From: Hormiphora californensis
Lineage: Eukaryota > Ctenophora > Tentaculata > Cydippida > Pleurobrachiidae
Length of the DNA stretch: 64,000 nucleotides
Reading direction: 5' to 3'
Assembly: GCA_020137815.1 (NCBI GenBank)
Contig: CM035356.1
Location: 2,002,406 to 2,066,405 of the forward strand
Every line of letters starts with the position of its first letter. The stretch's first letter is position 1. This document shows positions 22,037 through 48,628 of this stretch, piece after piece. Position numbers and translations under genes: made by a program. The notes under the pieces were generated by a model. That model searched no databases. It was not told the DNA's origin and saw nothing but the letters and a program-made list of their open reading frames with translations.

Positions 22037-23591
22037 TTAACCTCTTTTTGTACAAGAGACCTCATGTTTCATCCTTGACGGATAAGAGCTAAACTTTTCC
22101 CTACAATAAAAACAATTATAGTCTTTTTTATCAGTGTGGGACTCAGAATAATGTATCTTTAAAGAATGAGCTCTACTATAACTCTTCCCACATTCCTTAC
22201 ATTTGAAAGGGACCTCACCGGTGTATTTAAGCTGATGTAATCTTAAATGAGATGTGCAAGAAAATGTCTTACCACAATTAGCACATTCAAAAGGTTTTTG
22301 TTTAAGTCCACTGTGAATATGTTTATGACGTGTTAAATCAAACTTACTCCAAAAGGACAAAGAGCAGGCATCACACTGGTGTGGTCGAGCTGGGTGTGAG
22401 GTTTTTATGTGATGATCCAAATCAGCTTTTGGCATTCGACTACCGCATTTATCTACCCGGCATGTCACAATAGTTTTACCAGAATGAACATTTTTTTGAT
22501 GACGATGTAAATTCGGTTTCAAGGAGAACAACTTCCCACACTCTTCGCACTGGTATGGTTTATCTCCACTGTGAATCAAGCTGTGTGTCTTTAAAAGACT
22601 TTCCTTTTCGAACCCCAAAGGACATATTTTACAGCGGAATTTTCTCTCTGGATGGTCAAGTCTGACGTGTTCAAATAAGTCTTTTTCAGAAGATTTTATA
22701 ACCGAGCAATCCTTAAGTAAACACTCAAAACCTTTTCTTTTACCATTTTCGTCAAGAATCACCCTTTTTTTAACTTCATTAGGATTGAGATGGTTCTTAC
22801 GAATTGTACCCCTAGGTTGATACACCGAATCTGAAACTTGAGAGGAAGGTAGAGATGTCTCTACACTCTTGACCCGGGTAGACTTCCGAGGAGGTGGAAC
22901 TGAGGCAGAGAGTTGTTTAGATGGTGGCTGGGGAGGAGGGGACTGGGACGGAAATGATGGCAGTGTTTCATCTTCACTAGAATCAGTAGTAGTATCGTCC
23001 CCAGAATTCATCATATCAATTAAATTGCTAATTTCCTCTCCACTACTGGATTCAGAATCGTCATCTGAACAGGGCTCATCCTCAGAGGAATCATCTGAAA
23101 AGAAAATCAAATTTAGAGCGAGGAAAATGATTAAAACCAAAATTCAAAAAGAAAATGATAAGGTTTGCAGGAAACGACCGAAACAACAACAAAAGGCCCT
23201 TACCATCGTCTGAAGACACAAGTATTGGTGAAGCAGCAGAAGAATCAGGAATAGAGTCACTGTTACTTTTAATTTGACCTGATTTCATTTCTTCAGTGAG
23301 TTTAGAGGTCACTGGTTGCATCTCTGGCTCTTCCCCAGTTTGAATTGCTACATCCACTAACGTGACCGATTTAACAACCCGGTACCCTAGACGGTGGAAC
23401 CCTGATTTTCCACAGTGATCACACAGTTGTGTAACGACATGTTTATCATTCACCATCGTTTCGAAATCTTTAGGTAAGGTGGGTGTCGTAATGGCAGGTT
23501 TTGTATCTTCCACCACAATATCCTCAGTTTTCAGTAGAGGTGGGAGAACTTGAAACCTTCCTTTATTGGATGTCTTTCGTCTTTTTGACAT
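22037..23591 (-). CDS. C2H2 zinc-finger protein A (tandem family)
   Basis: Exons 23204-23591 and 22037-23094 give 481 residues. Exon 1 carries a family-specific N-terminus: a basic start (MSKRRKTSNKGRF), LPPLLKTEDIVVEDTKP, and a conserved block CDHCGKSGFHRLGYRVVK. A Ser/Asp/Glu-rich linker spans the intron (SSDDDDSSEDEPCSDDD). Exon 2 has about eight C2H2 fingers, starting CLLKDCSVIKSSEKDLFEH and ending with FYCREKFSSYPSRMKHEVSC. A sequence-specific DNA-binding regulator is likely, but the target is unknown. In the sixth finger the second His is Tyr (LHQLKYTGE, where genes B and C have HLRKHTGE), so a zinc ligand is lost. A TTCCATAG acceptor-like site lies just before the ATG. Confidence 0.87.
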
Positions 23592-24444
23592 TTTACTATG
23601 GAAGGAAGGGTTTTAGATTAATAGTCAGAAATAATTAATGACTAGGATTTGGCTAATAAAAAAGCAATACGATACTACTCAGAAAGGGAAAGACCAGACC
23701 AGAGAAGGAGAAAAAACCAATACAGAATGTAAAGTTAGATTTTCAATGATGTAAACCGGGGGCGTGCATCCTAATTTTTTTCGATTTGTGTGTGTTACAC
23801 CTACAAGTTCCTGAAAAGCTTAAATTTCGATATTGAAAGTGTTGGAAAGATAATTTTAAGACCTTTTCAATGCAACCAAGTTCAATTATTCTTCATATGA
23901 TCAGGAACCAAAGATATGATCAAAATGGTTTATCACAAACAAATCGAATTATGCAAAAACACTGTGTGTGCGCACTCCACAGTGCGCACCCCCAGTTCAC
24001 ATGATTAAAAATCGAACTTTAGAATAGTCGATAACTACATTGATCCCTCCTAATTATTGCATTTTTTGTTCCATTTGTTTGAACACACGACACGACCTCT
24101 GAGCAAATACATTGAAAAACTGAACAATTTTTTCGTCCGATTTTTATGAAACTTGGTGCAAAGATAAAAACAATAAATACGTGAAAAAGTTACACCTGTT
24201 CAGAGGTCGTGTTAACTGTTTAGAGGGTACAATGAAATGTAACAAAAATTTTAAGGGTTCGATGTAGTTATCAACTCTCCTAAGAGAAAACAGTTAATTA
24301 AAATGATAGGATACTAAAAATATTCCGCTGCAGAAGATACGTAAAATATAATATCCTTATTCCAGTACTATTCCAGTACTACAGCAAAAAGGTAGTATAT
24401 TCTTTAGCTTTAGCACTGGGATAACACGGATAGGAAAGTAACAG
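23592..24444. repeat. Duplicated spacer with a 250-bp MITE
   Basis: This spacer recurs upstream of gene B, so it belongs to the tandem duplication unit. An inverted-repeat element at about 24025-24275 has outer arms AGTCGATAACTACATTGATC and GATGTAGTTATCAACT, and an inner pair ACACGACCTCTGA/TCAGAGGTCGTGT. No gene is seen. Confidence 0.75.
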
Positions 24445-26009
24445 TTACCCTCTCTTTGTACAGGAGACCTCATGCTTCGTCCTTAACTGATAAGAGCTAA
24501 ACTTTTTCCTACAATAAAAACAATGATAGTGTTTTTTATTAGTGTGGAACTCCGTATAATGTTTATTTAAATAACTAACTCTACTATATGTTTTTCCACA
24601 TTCCTTACATTTGAAGGGACGCTCACCCGTGTGTTTACGCAGATGTATTCTTAATTGAGATGCGTAAGAAAATTTCTTATGACAATAATCACATTCCAAA
24701 GGTTTCAGCTGAAGTCCACTATGTGTCCGTTTATGACGTGTTAGTTCAGCATTACTCCAAAAGGACAAAGAGCAGGCATCACACTGGTGTGGTCGAGCTG
24801 GGTGTGAGGTTTTTATGTGATGATCCAGATCAGCTTTCGGCATTCGAATACCACAATTATCCACCCGGCATGTCACAATAGTTTTACCAGAATGACAATG
24901 TAAATTATGTTTCGATGCAAACGATATTCCACACTCTTTGCATTTGTATGGTCTATCTCCACTATGAGTCAAGTTGTGTCTCTTTAAACGCTGTTTATAG
25001 TTGAAACCCGTTGGACATAATTTACAACGGAATGTTCTCTCTGGATGGTCAAGTCTGACGTGTTCAAACAAGTCCTTTTCAGAAGATTTTATAACCGAGC
25101 ACTTCCTAATCAAACACTCAAAACCTTTTCTTTTACCATTTTCGTCAACAACTACCCTTTTTCTAACTTGATTGTGATTGACATGGTTCTTACAAACAGT
25201 ACCCCTAGGTTGATTCACCGAATCTGAAACTTGAGAGGAAGATTGAAATGTCTCTCCACTCTTGACCCGGGTAGACTTCCGAGGGGGTGGAACTGAGGCA
25301 GAGAGTTGTTTAGATGGTGGCTGGGATGGAGGGGACTGGGACGGAAATGATGGCGGTGTTTCATCTTCACTAGAATCAGTAGTCGTATCGTCCCCAGAAT
25401 TCATCATATCAATTAAATTGCTAATTTCCTCTCCGCTACTGGATTCAGAACCGTCATCTGAACAGGGCTCATCCTCAGAGGAGTCATCTGAAAAGAAAAA
25501 TCAAATTTAGAGCGAGGAAAACGATAAGTTTTGTAAATACAAAACTGATTAAAACCAAAATGCAAAAGGAAAATCATAAGGTTTGCAGGAAACGACCAAA
25601 ACAACAACAAAAGGCCCTTACCATCGTCTGAAGACACAAGTATTAGTGAAGCAGCAGAAGAATCAGGAATAGAGTCACTGTTACTTTTAATTTGATCTGA
25701 TTTCATTTCTTCAGTGAGTTTAGAGGTCACTGGTTGCATCTCTGGCTCTTCCCCAGTTTGAATTGCTACATCCACTAACGTGACCGATTTAACAACCCGG
25801 TACCCTGGACGGTGGAACCCTGATTTTCCACATTGATCACACAGTTGTGTAACGACATGTTTATCATTCACCATCGTTTCGAAATCTGCAGGTAAGGTGG
25901 ATGTTGTAATGGCAGGTTTTGTATCTTCCACCACAATATCCTCAGTTTTCAGTAGAGGTGGGAGAACTTGAAACCTTCCTTTATTGGATGTCTTTCGTCT
26001 TTTTGACAT
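24445..26009 (-). CDS. C2H2 zinc-finger protein B (tandem family)
   Basis: Exons 25622-26009 and 24445-25487 encode 476 residues and are nearly identical to gene A over exon 1 and the acidic linker. The N-terminal block reads CDQCGKSGFHRPGYRVVK. The finger exon differs from gene A at many finger positions, as expected if DNA specificity diverged after duplication. The third finger is damaged. Where A and C have a full His-x-His spacing before the HSGK linker, B reads NLHCHSGK, an in-frame loss of about 15 bases. The intron position and phase (G|AT in SSDDG|DDSS) match all four relatives. Role: a probable transcriptional regulator, target unknown. Confidence 0.87.
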
Positions 26010-26433
26010 TTTACTATGGAAGGAAAGGTTTTAGATTAGCGATCAGAAATAATTGATGACTACGATTTGGCTATTAAAAATAATAATACGATACTAATCA
26101 GAAAGGGAAAGACCAGATCAGAGAAGGAGGAAAAACCAATACAGAATGTAAAGTTAGATTTTCAATGATGTAAACCGGGGGCGTGCATCCTAATTTTTTT
26201 CGATTTGTGTGTGTTACACCTACAAGTTCCTAACAAGCTTAACTTTCGATCTTGAAAGTGTTGTAAAGATTATTTTAAGACCTTTTCAATGCAACCAAGA
26301 TCAATTCTTCATATGATCAGGAACCAAAGATATGATCGAAATGGTTTGTCACAAACAAATCGAATTATGTAAACACACTGTGTGTGCACAGTGCGTACCC
26401 CCAGTTCACATGATTAAAAATCGAACTTTAGAA

Positions 26434-27083
26434 TAGTCGATAACTTCATTGATCCCTCCCAATTATTGCAGTTTTTGTTCCATTTGTTTGAACACACGAC
26501 ACGACCTCTGAGCAAATACATTGAAAAGCTGAGCAATTTTTTCCCTGCCCGGGTGAATGCCGAAGGCATTCACCCGGATGCCTTTTTGCTTTGCAAAAAG
26601 GCATAGCAGGGTTAGAATTCGAAAACGAATTAATCGGTAGAGGGACCTTTTTGGTCACACTTTAGTTGCGAGGGGCAACGGTGTAGCAACAAGAGCCGCG
26701 CACACAGTTACGAGCTGCTCCTTCATAAACCACTTCATTGGCAATTTAGTGCTACTAAAACACAAGGATTTGCTCTATACTGTTTGTGTGATATATAAAT
26801 GATCGGGATTTTGTGTCCCGCTTGCTGCTACAGCGGATCTGGTCATGATTTCCTTTCTTCATAGATTCACATGGCAGGGAAATTCAGCATTATGTTAGAA
26901 CATAATGCAATTGATCTTGTTTCGTCCGATTTTGATGAAACTTTGTGCAAAGATAAACGTTCAATAAAAACAATAAATACGTGAAAAAGTTACACCTGTT
27001 CAGAGGTCGTGTTAACTGTTTAGGGTACAATCAAATGTAACAAAAAATGCAAAATTTTAAGGGTTCGATGTAGTTATCAACTC
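26434..27083. mobile_element. Second MITE copy, interrupted by a 380-bp insert
   Basis: This is the paralogue of the element at 24025-24275. Its sequence stops at CAATTTTTT (26542) and resumes at CGTCCGATTT (26923), exactly where the first copy is continuous. The first copy is therefore an empty site for the hairpin-rich insert. Confidence 0.8.
26543..26922. mobile_element. Hairpin-dense insertion of unknown class
   Basis: The left end is a three-way junction: CCCTGC (26543-26548) pairs with GCAGGG (26606-26611) and encloses two perfect hairpins, a 13-bp stem at 26549-26577 (GAA loop) and a 12-bp stem at 26578-26604 (TTT loop). Further perfect stems are AATTCG/CGAATT (26616-26631), GACC/GGTC (26644-26656), GTTGC/GCAAC (26665-26679), CGGGA/TCCCG (26804-26820) and GCATTATGTT/AACATAATGC (26887-26908). 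No open frame or clear target duplication is found. It could be a mobile structured element or an insert of organellar origin. The class is not known to me. Confidence 0.7.
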
Positions 27084-27125
27084 TCCTAAGAGAAAAAAGT
27101 TAATTAAAATGATAGGATACTATCA

Positions 27126-27668
27126 ATATAGTTGTTTCAGTAGGCCACAAGAGAGCTCTATCGGCAAGGAACCGAGAGCAGATAGTACAACAAATAGAAA
27201 CACGTTGGTTTACAAACAAATGTTTCGATCTTGCGATCTCATCAGTGTAATAAATAGGAAAACAAAATTAAACAAAATTATCCGAGTATGCTCCTTCATA
27301 AACTCCTTCACAGTAAAAACTTCTTTTTGTGTCGGCATTTAGAGAGGATCTCTGTTCTAGAATTTAACAGCCGCTGGTCCCTCGATCTTCGCACAATCTC
27401 TAGCTTTTCCGATGTACAGAGGTCGCATGTTGACTGGCCCACAGTGTAAGGTCTTCCTCTCCTCAAGATCTCCCACTCGATATCCCACGATCTTCCTTCA
27501 CGTTTCAGATCCCAGATCTTTTCGGACAGCTTTTTTTTTTACTGTGAAGGAGTTTATGAAGGAGCATACTCGGATAATTTTGTTTAATTTTGTTTTCCTA
27601 TTTATTACACTGATGAGATCGCAAGATCGAAACATTTGTTTGTAAACCAACGTGTTTCTATTTGTTGT
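27126..27668. mobile_element. Inverted-repeat element with a 13-bp target duplication
   Basis: TGATAGGATACTA flanks the insertion on both sides, and the equivalent spacer upstream of gene A (near 24300) has it once. After about 60 bases of unique sequence come 130-bp terminal arms starting ACAACAAATAGAAACACG and mirrored at the right end (GTGTTTCTATTTGTTGT). A solo arm of the same family is at 33901-33969. Confidence 0.85.
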
Positions 27669-27811
27669 GATAGGATACTAAAAATATTCCGCTGCAGAAG
27701 ATACATAATATATAATATCCTTATTCCAGTACTATTCCAGTACTTCAGCAAAAGGTTATATAAGTATTCTTTAGCTTTCGCACTGGGATAACACGGATAG
27801 GAAAATAACAG

Positions 27812-29357
27812 TTACCCTCTCTTTGTACAGGAGACCTCATGCTGCGTCCTTAACTGATAAGAGCGAAACTTTTCCCTACAATAAAAACAATTATAGTCTT
27901 TCCTATTAGTGTGGAACTCCGTATAATGCTTATTTAAAGAACTAGCTTTATTAAAAATGTTTCCGCATTCCTTACATTTGAAAGGACGCTCACCCGTGTG
28001 TTTACGCAGATGTATTCTTAATTGAGATACAAAAGGAAATTTCTTCTCACAATGATCACATTCAAAAGGTTTCAGCTGAAGTCCACCGTGAGTCTGTTTA
28101 TGACGTGTTAGTTCAGACTTTTTCCAACAGGAAATGGAACAGGCATCACACTGGTGTGGTCGAGCAGGGTGTGAGGTTTTGATGTGATGATCCAAATCAG
28201 CTTTCGGCATTCGACTGCCACATTTATCCACCCGGCATGTAACAATCTGTTTACCAGAATGAACAACTTCTTGATGACGATGTAATTGATATATCAATGC
28301 AAACAACATTCCACACACTTCGCATTGGTATGGTTTATCTCCACTATGAATCAAGTTGTGTGTCTTTAAACGCTGTTTAGTGTTGAAACCTGTTGGACAT
28401 ACCTGACAGCGGAATCTTCTCTCTGGATGGTCAAGTCTAACGTGTTCAAATAAGTCCTTTTCAGAAGATTTTAGAACCGAGCACTTCCTAATCAAACACT
28501 CAAAACCTTTTCTTTTACCATTTTCATCAAGAACAACCCGTTTTCTAATTTGATCGTGATTGAGATGGTTCTTACGAATTGTACCCCTCGGTTGATTCAG
28601 CGAAACCTTATCCTGGGTAGACTTCCGAGGGGGTGGAACTGAGACGGAGGGTTGTTTAGATGGTGGCTGGGATGGAGGGGACTGGGACGGAAATGATGGC
28701 AGTGTTTCATCTTCACTAGAATCAGTAGTAGTATCGTCCTCAGAATTCATCATATCAATTAAATTGCTAATTTCCTCTCCACTACTAGATTCAGAATCGT
28801 CATCTGAACAGGGCTCATCCTCAGAGGAATCATCTGAAAAGAAAAATCAAATTTAGTGCGAGAAAAATGATAGGTTTCATAATTATGGAACTGATTAAAA
28901 CCAAAATGCAAAAGGAAAATGATTGCAGGAAACGACCAAAGTCCAAAATAACAACAAAAGGCCCTTACCATCGTCTGAAGACACAAGTATTGGTGAAGCA
29001 GCAGAAGAATCAGGAATAGAGTCACTGTTACTTTTAATTTGACCTGATTTCATTTCTTCAGTGAGTTTAGAGGTCACTGGTTGCATCTCTGGCTCTTCCC
29101 CAGTTTGAATTGCTACATCCACTAACGTGACCGATTTAACAACCCGGTACCCTAGGACGGTGGAACCCTGATTTTCCACAGTGATCACACAGATGTGTAA
29201 CGACATGTTTATCATTCACCATCGTTTCGAAATCTTTAGGTAAGGTAGATGTTGTAATGGCAGGTTTTGTATCTTCCACCACAATATCCTCAGTTTTCAG
29301 TAGAGGTGGGAGAACTTGAAACCTTCCTTTATTGGATGTCTTTCGTCTTTTTGACAT
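27812..29357 (-). CDS. C2H2 zinc-finger protein C (apparent frameshift)
   Basis: The layout matches A and B: exon 1 28969-29357 and exon 2 27812-28833. Exon 1 is 389 bases where A and B have 388. The extra base lies in CCCTAGGACGG (about 29152-29156), where A has CCCTAGACGG and B has CCCTGGACGG. It breaks the conserved block after CGKSGFHRP and would truncate the protein after about 73 residues. With one base removed the gene encodes 469 residues with intact fingers. Either a sequencing error or a recent pseudogene. The fingers differ from A and B at several helix positions. The linker is shortened around STQDKVSLNQ. Confidence 0.8.
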
Positions 29358-29609
29358 TTTACTAGTGGAAGGAAAGGTTTTAGATTAGCGATTATACTGC
29401 CATGCTGGTTATGCCTAAGGTCACGACAGCGCCAAGCGGACAAAAGACAGAAATAAAAAAGTATTTTTCTTCGAAATTGTACAGATTCGATAACAAAAGT
29501 TACACTTAAAACTCAATCGACTTGGCTTCAATTTTGTCAAAAATTAAATTGCCCTTGGGTGTCGCTTGATTCGTTTATCCTGTGAAGAATCTTTTTGACT
29601 ACTTCGCGA

Positions 29610-30464
29610 TCAAGAGCGCTGGAGGAGGGGAAGAAGAAACGCTGGAACTTCTGAAATGTCTGCCCATGTTTGGAAGAGTTCTTCCAAGTCGGTGTCAACA
29701 ACATGCCAAGATATGTCTGATATCAATCGTTCCTTGCAGGGTTTTCCTAAACATAGAAGGACACGTTATTTTATCTATCCTTTTTCTCAACTGGTGTCAC
29801 CAACTGGTTTTTTTTATCTAATGCAAAACGAGACTTGACCGAAGTCACAACATTCTGGCTTCTGTATGGCTATAAAACAGTAGTAAACACGATTGGTAGC
29901 ACTGATTTAATACAACAAACCTTTTGAATCGACATCCACGTTAACAGTCCGATGCCTCATCAGAAAATCCTTTGGTGCTTCCTTATCCCCACTAGGTCCA
30001 ACGACGACCATTCGAATACCGCCTGAGGTCCCCTCACGTGTTCCAGCCACCAAGACCCCACATTTACACCCCGATTCACGTGCAAACTTTGTCAGTGATT
30101 TAAAGTAAACCTTACTATTTCTGATGTGGTCCAAACTATACACCACAGCATGATGACTCCCACCAGTGACATCATCACTTTCAATAACTGGTACCACAAT
30201 TAGTTCTTCAAGATTTTCCAGAACCCATTCTACAATCTGACAGGGTAGGAGGAGCGATCCTATATTGATGTCTTGGGATCCAATTTTAACAGATGTTACA
30301 CACCCCTCACAGATGACAATAGTAAGGGGAGAGGATGATGTGGTGGGGTTTTGAAGGAAAGGAGATAGCTGAAATGTGATTCGAGTTTGGAATGGATGCT
30401 CGTGTATCTCCATCTCTCGTCCCTCTATATACATTGACCGTAACAGTTCAATGTCTTCTTCCAT
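29610..30464 (-). CDS. RWDD3: RWDD3-like RWD-domain protein
   Basis: Two exons (29921-30464 and 29610-29746) give 226 residues with a clean phase. An RWD-type N-terminus (MEEDIELLRSMY) precedes a region matching RWDD3/RSUME: LDHIRNSKVYFKSLTKFA, RMVVVGPSGDKEAPKDFL and VDVDSKGKPCKERLIS, with the end LEELFQTW. In vertebrates RWDD3 enhances SUMO conjugation. That role here is by family inference. The second exon is easy to miss, because reading through the donor ends the protein after only four more residues. The family assignment rests on recalled human sequence. Confidence 0.8.
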
Positions 30465-30811
30465 TGCCTTTACGTCAGTTCATGTTTATTTCATGGTTTT
30501 CTGATCATTTCTGAAAATCTTATAATTAAATCGGAAGGTTTGTGGGATGATTAAAGATTTTGCATTGATACATAACAATCAAAAATGTCACAACTATGAA
30601 AACTCAGACTAACCAATTGAATCTCTGCTAGTATCGAAAATCAGAAATGATATTATAGGGCATACCGCACAGTATTATTAAATCATCAAATCAATAATTA
30701 ACGTCTCTTAGTTTTGATCTATATGTACTCGTATCATGGGATTAAACCCAATTGACTAGGAGTTGAGAGTTCTAAAGTCTATCATCGCCCCTCCTAACTC
30801 CACTCCCCGTA

Positions 30812-31816
30812 TCAGCCCGTCGCCATAACTCGTCTTGGTAGCCGCCGTACCCTCCTGGCATCTTTGGAGAACGCTAAATATATCACAGGATCGACCAGGG
30901 ATGTTAGCGGAGGAAGGATGATAAAGGCGGTAAATATAAACCTCACATCGCTTGAGGGAAGATTATAATAAGCTCTCCATAGATCCATGTCATTGAATTC
31001 TTCTGTTGTTCCAAGAAAACCTCCCGCAATGTAGGCAGTGATGCAAATGGTAGACACAGTGTTCATCAGTAGGACACGAAATGTGCTGGAAAGGGAGTGT
31101 CTAACACCTCCAACTGGAGGCTGCTGAGAGAGACGGAACAGATGGAGTATTGTGAGGAGGCCGAACACAAGGCTTACAGAGACGAACAAATATCCAATAC
31201 CGAGAGAGATGTGGAAACGCTCGTTGTGGCCGAGAACTGTTGAACCAATTTTGAAGTTCCAGGTTGACAAGAGGTATTGGAATAATGTTACAAAATACAG
31301 ATGTTCCGGATGAAGAAGTTGAGTATTGAATGAGGTCAATGGAAGTAATATACTAATTATCAGGACCCCAATTATCTTTCTCTCGGGAAGCAATGCGAAC
31401 GGGAACTGTAACTGAATAAATCGGACAATGGTAAAAACGGCAGTGATAAGGGGAGGTGACATACATACAACTCCATGGCCTACCGTGTAGAAACGATACC
31501 AATAACTCTGTTCAGGGTACACAAAAGCGTAATATTTATCTTCACATAGATCATCTGGAAACTCTGTGATTTTGAAGCAGGCAGGATCTTTGGGGGCCCA
31601 CAACCGTACCACCTTTTGGAGACAAATAAACGGGCATGCGACCATGTCAACAGTGGCCAGAATGATGTATAATGTGCGCGGAATAGACGGTCGCTTTTGA
31701 TAGTTATGACTCAAAACACGCCAGTTGAGTGGAATCGAGATTACAGGGAAGGTGAGAAACATCAGGAATAGTGGAAAATCAGGGAGCGAGGTTCGTCCAC
31801 CACTAAAGATGGCCAT
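30812..31816 (-). CDS. Single-exon seven-helix receptor
   Basis: A 334-residue intronless frame from the ATG at 31816. Hydrophobic segments are FPLFLMFLTFPVISIPL (TM1), TLYIILATVDMVACPFICL (TM2), VVCMSPPLITAVFTIVRFI (TM3), IIGVLIISILLPLTSF (TM4), LGIGYLFVSVSLVFGLLTIL (TM5), NTVSTICITAYIAGGFLG (TM6) and AFIILPPLTSLVDPVIYLAF (TM7). DPVIY stands at the NPxxY position, and TM3 ends in IVRF rather than DRY. It is a diverged rhodopsin-class receptor of unknown ligand. It is not an obvious duplicate of the spliced receptor at 5.6 kb. The frame is intact. Confidence 0.82.
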   Translation of the reverse strand: MAIFSGGRTSLPDFPLFLMFLTFPVISIPLNWRVLSHNYQKRPSIPRTLYIILATVDMVACPFICLQKVVRLWAPKDPACFKITEFPDDLCEDKYYAFVYPEQSYWYRFYTVGHGVVCMSPPLITAVFTIVRFIQLQFPFALLPERKIIGVLIISILLPLTSFNTQLLHPEHLYFVTLFQYLLSTWNFKIGSTVLGHNERFHISLGIGYLFVSVSLVFGLLTILHLFRLSQQPPVGGVRHSLSSTFRVLLMNTVSTICITAYIAGGFLGTTEEFNDMDLWRAYYNLPSSDVRFIFTAFIILPPLTSLVDPVIYLAFSKDARRVRRLPRRVMATG

Positions 31817-32826
31817 TTCAAAGAGAAATAAGAAAACTATTACCTACCACTCGTATTTCGAGAGAGGCAGCTGCTACTTAAGATCTGGTTATAGCAAGGG
31901 AAGAAATCTAAGAGGAGTATAGCGGCCGGTGTCCAGGAGGAGATCTATAGTCTCTTTAAATACTAGCAGGTGTATTTGTCTACATACTAACCAAGAAGGC
32001 AGTAGCCATTAGGTATTATAAAGCACCTTCAAGTATGTCGCATTGAGTTTGCAGTTATACTTTCGAAGTAACTGGAAAATGCCATCAGGCCTGGAAAATG
32101 TGATGGTCGTTTCCCGACGCTGATCCACGTGCAGGGGCAGGGGGCTCAACCTCTACTTAAAATGGACCGAAAGTTGCGACACGTGCTTCAATTGTTGGCA
32201 CATAGGTTGATCAAAAGTCAATAGGAGTGACTCCTAAGGAGTCTGACACCAACCGAAGTCCATTTTTGATTTTGGAACAGTTTTAAAAATGGAAGTCAGG
32301 TGTGATTTTCTTTAATTTTGAGCCAAATATTTTATTTGACAATTGCAGCGCGCTTTGACGCGCGTAGCTAAACAGCGCAGATTTTAAAATACCGCGCGCG
32401 ACATGTTACCAAAAAAAATACCGATGGAATGATCGCAAAGCTCCGCCCCAAAGCTCCAATGGTTCAAATTTCAAATAGCGAATAATTTGGCAAACAGATT
32501 AAAGGATTTTCATACTCATTAGATGCTTGATTCAGCCATTTCTCAATCTACTGACCGGCATCCGGCGGCCACATAGACAAAATAAAACTATACTTTTTGG
32601 GGGCATAACATTAGCTGTTTATGCTTGAATTCTGATCTCTCGCTCTGTTCTTTTCAATTTCACCCTGAATACTGCTGAAGTACTATTTCAAGTAGTAAAG
32701 TTCCTATCGTGCATGTGTGTTTGTTCATCTGCCATGGAGTCTGTTCATCTGCATACATCATATTGTGTTTGTTCATCATTATCTTAATTCAGTTCAACTT
32801 CTGTTTCTCAAATAATTTACTCTCCT
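31817..32826. other. Intergenic, no gene recognised
   Basis: The spacer between the receptor start and the OGT stop (both on the minus strand). It holds a GC-rich inverted motif (GCGCGCTTTGACGCGCG near 32350) and short duplicated words such as GACTCCTAAGGAGTC near 32229. No coding frame with a domain is present. Confidence 0.5.
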
Positions 32827-47432
<14,606 letters not shown>

Positions 47433-47827
47433 GATGTCCTCCTTTTTCTCCGTTAAGATTGTGCAAGCAAGGGCACTGGAGAGCGGCAGCTAAAAAACTA
47501 AACAAGGAGCAAAGTCACATTCGATTCAACCGGTTGTAGAGCGCCGAGAGATGACGGCAACGACCACGGCTTCAAAATTCTTACCGCGGGAACGAATATG
47601 GGCATCAGGTGATCGCCTTATATGGTCAACACGTGGCACCTCAAACGCTTCGCGGTGCTATTTGCTCCTTCATCAAAATTATCATCTTTCAACGAATAAA
47701 ATAGGCGCGCGCAACCAAAATGTCCAGTTTTAGGCACGCGCAAAACCAAATTATACGCCGCGCACAAGAATCTCAACCTCGATCGTCATCAAAAACGAAA
47801 CAGTTTTTTCTCTCTTTTTTAATTTAT

Positions 47828-48240
47828 AGGACGTGGTATGTACTGGACTCTGGAGGGATATGCAGTTGAGTTATTTTGATGTACGGGTCTTCCATCCAAA
47901 TGCCCCATCTTACATAACTCAATCGATAGGCAGCCTCTACAGATCGAAAGAAGCAGGGAAGAAGCAAGCGTACGGGCAAAGAGTCAGAGAGGTAGAGGGA
48001 GGAACATTCACCCCTCTCGTCATGAGCACCTTTGGCGGCATGGGAGATGAGTTTGAGAGATTCCTCAAGAAGTTATCGAGGAGGGTTTCAGACAAGACCA
48101 AGGAACCCTATGCAGAAGTTATCAGCCACTTCAGAACAAGGCTGCGATTCGGACTTTTGAGGGCCTGTCTGATCGCCCTTCGAGGGAACAGGAGAAAGAT
48201 CGTGCCTATCAATATGCACGAAGTTGAACTTTTAACGTAA
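47828..48240 (+). mobile_element. Retroelement 3'-coding fragment
   Basis: A 135-codon frame contains DVRVFHPNAPSY, REVEGGTFTPLVMSTFGGMG and a basic end (LRFGLLRACLIALRG). From memory, this module is common at the C-terminus of reverse-transcriptase-bearing repeat proteins in cnidarian and other invertebrate genomes. The upstream part is missing, as in a 5'-truncated copy. It is not a host gene. Confidence 0.6.
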
Positions 48241-48473
48241 AATGATATGAGATTTTAGTCACTATTTATTTATTTGTGTATGTTTATAAGTCGCATGGGA
48301 CGTGCGAGGTGTACCAGGAGTGGTGGATTGTGAAGCCACTCTTGTTGTGTCCCTCTCCCATCTTCTCCGTGTCCCAACACAACACTTTAATGGTACACCC
48401 GCACAGTCGTGTTCCTTTCTTACAGTATATTTCTTTCTTTGATTTATTACAGTTTTTATCATTGTCAAGTGTC

Positions 48474-48628
48474 TAAAGTCGGATTTTTTGAAGTTGTCAC
48501 CCCCCTTCTCGTGCGCGGAATGTTTTTGCGCGTCACATCACATGTTAACGTGTGGTGTGCGCGTCAAAATTGATAAATTTCACATGCGCGGTCATTTGGG
48601 GGTGACAACTTCAAAAAATCCGACTTTA
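48474..48628. mobile_element. 155-bp palindromic MITE, TAAAGTCGG ends
   Basis: TAAAGTCGGATTTTTTGAAG is mirrored by CTTCAAAAAATCCGACTTTA, consistent with a TA target duplication. The interior has TCGTGCGCGGA, shared with the next element. Confidence 0.85.

Noticed and set aside
47828-48240. Host gene upstream of OGT
   Set aside because: The motif set matches repeat-element proteins and the frame is 5'-truncated.
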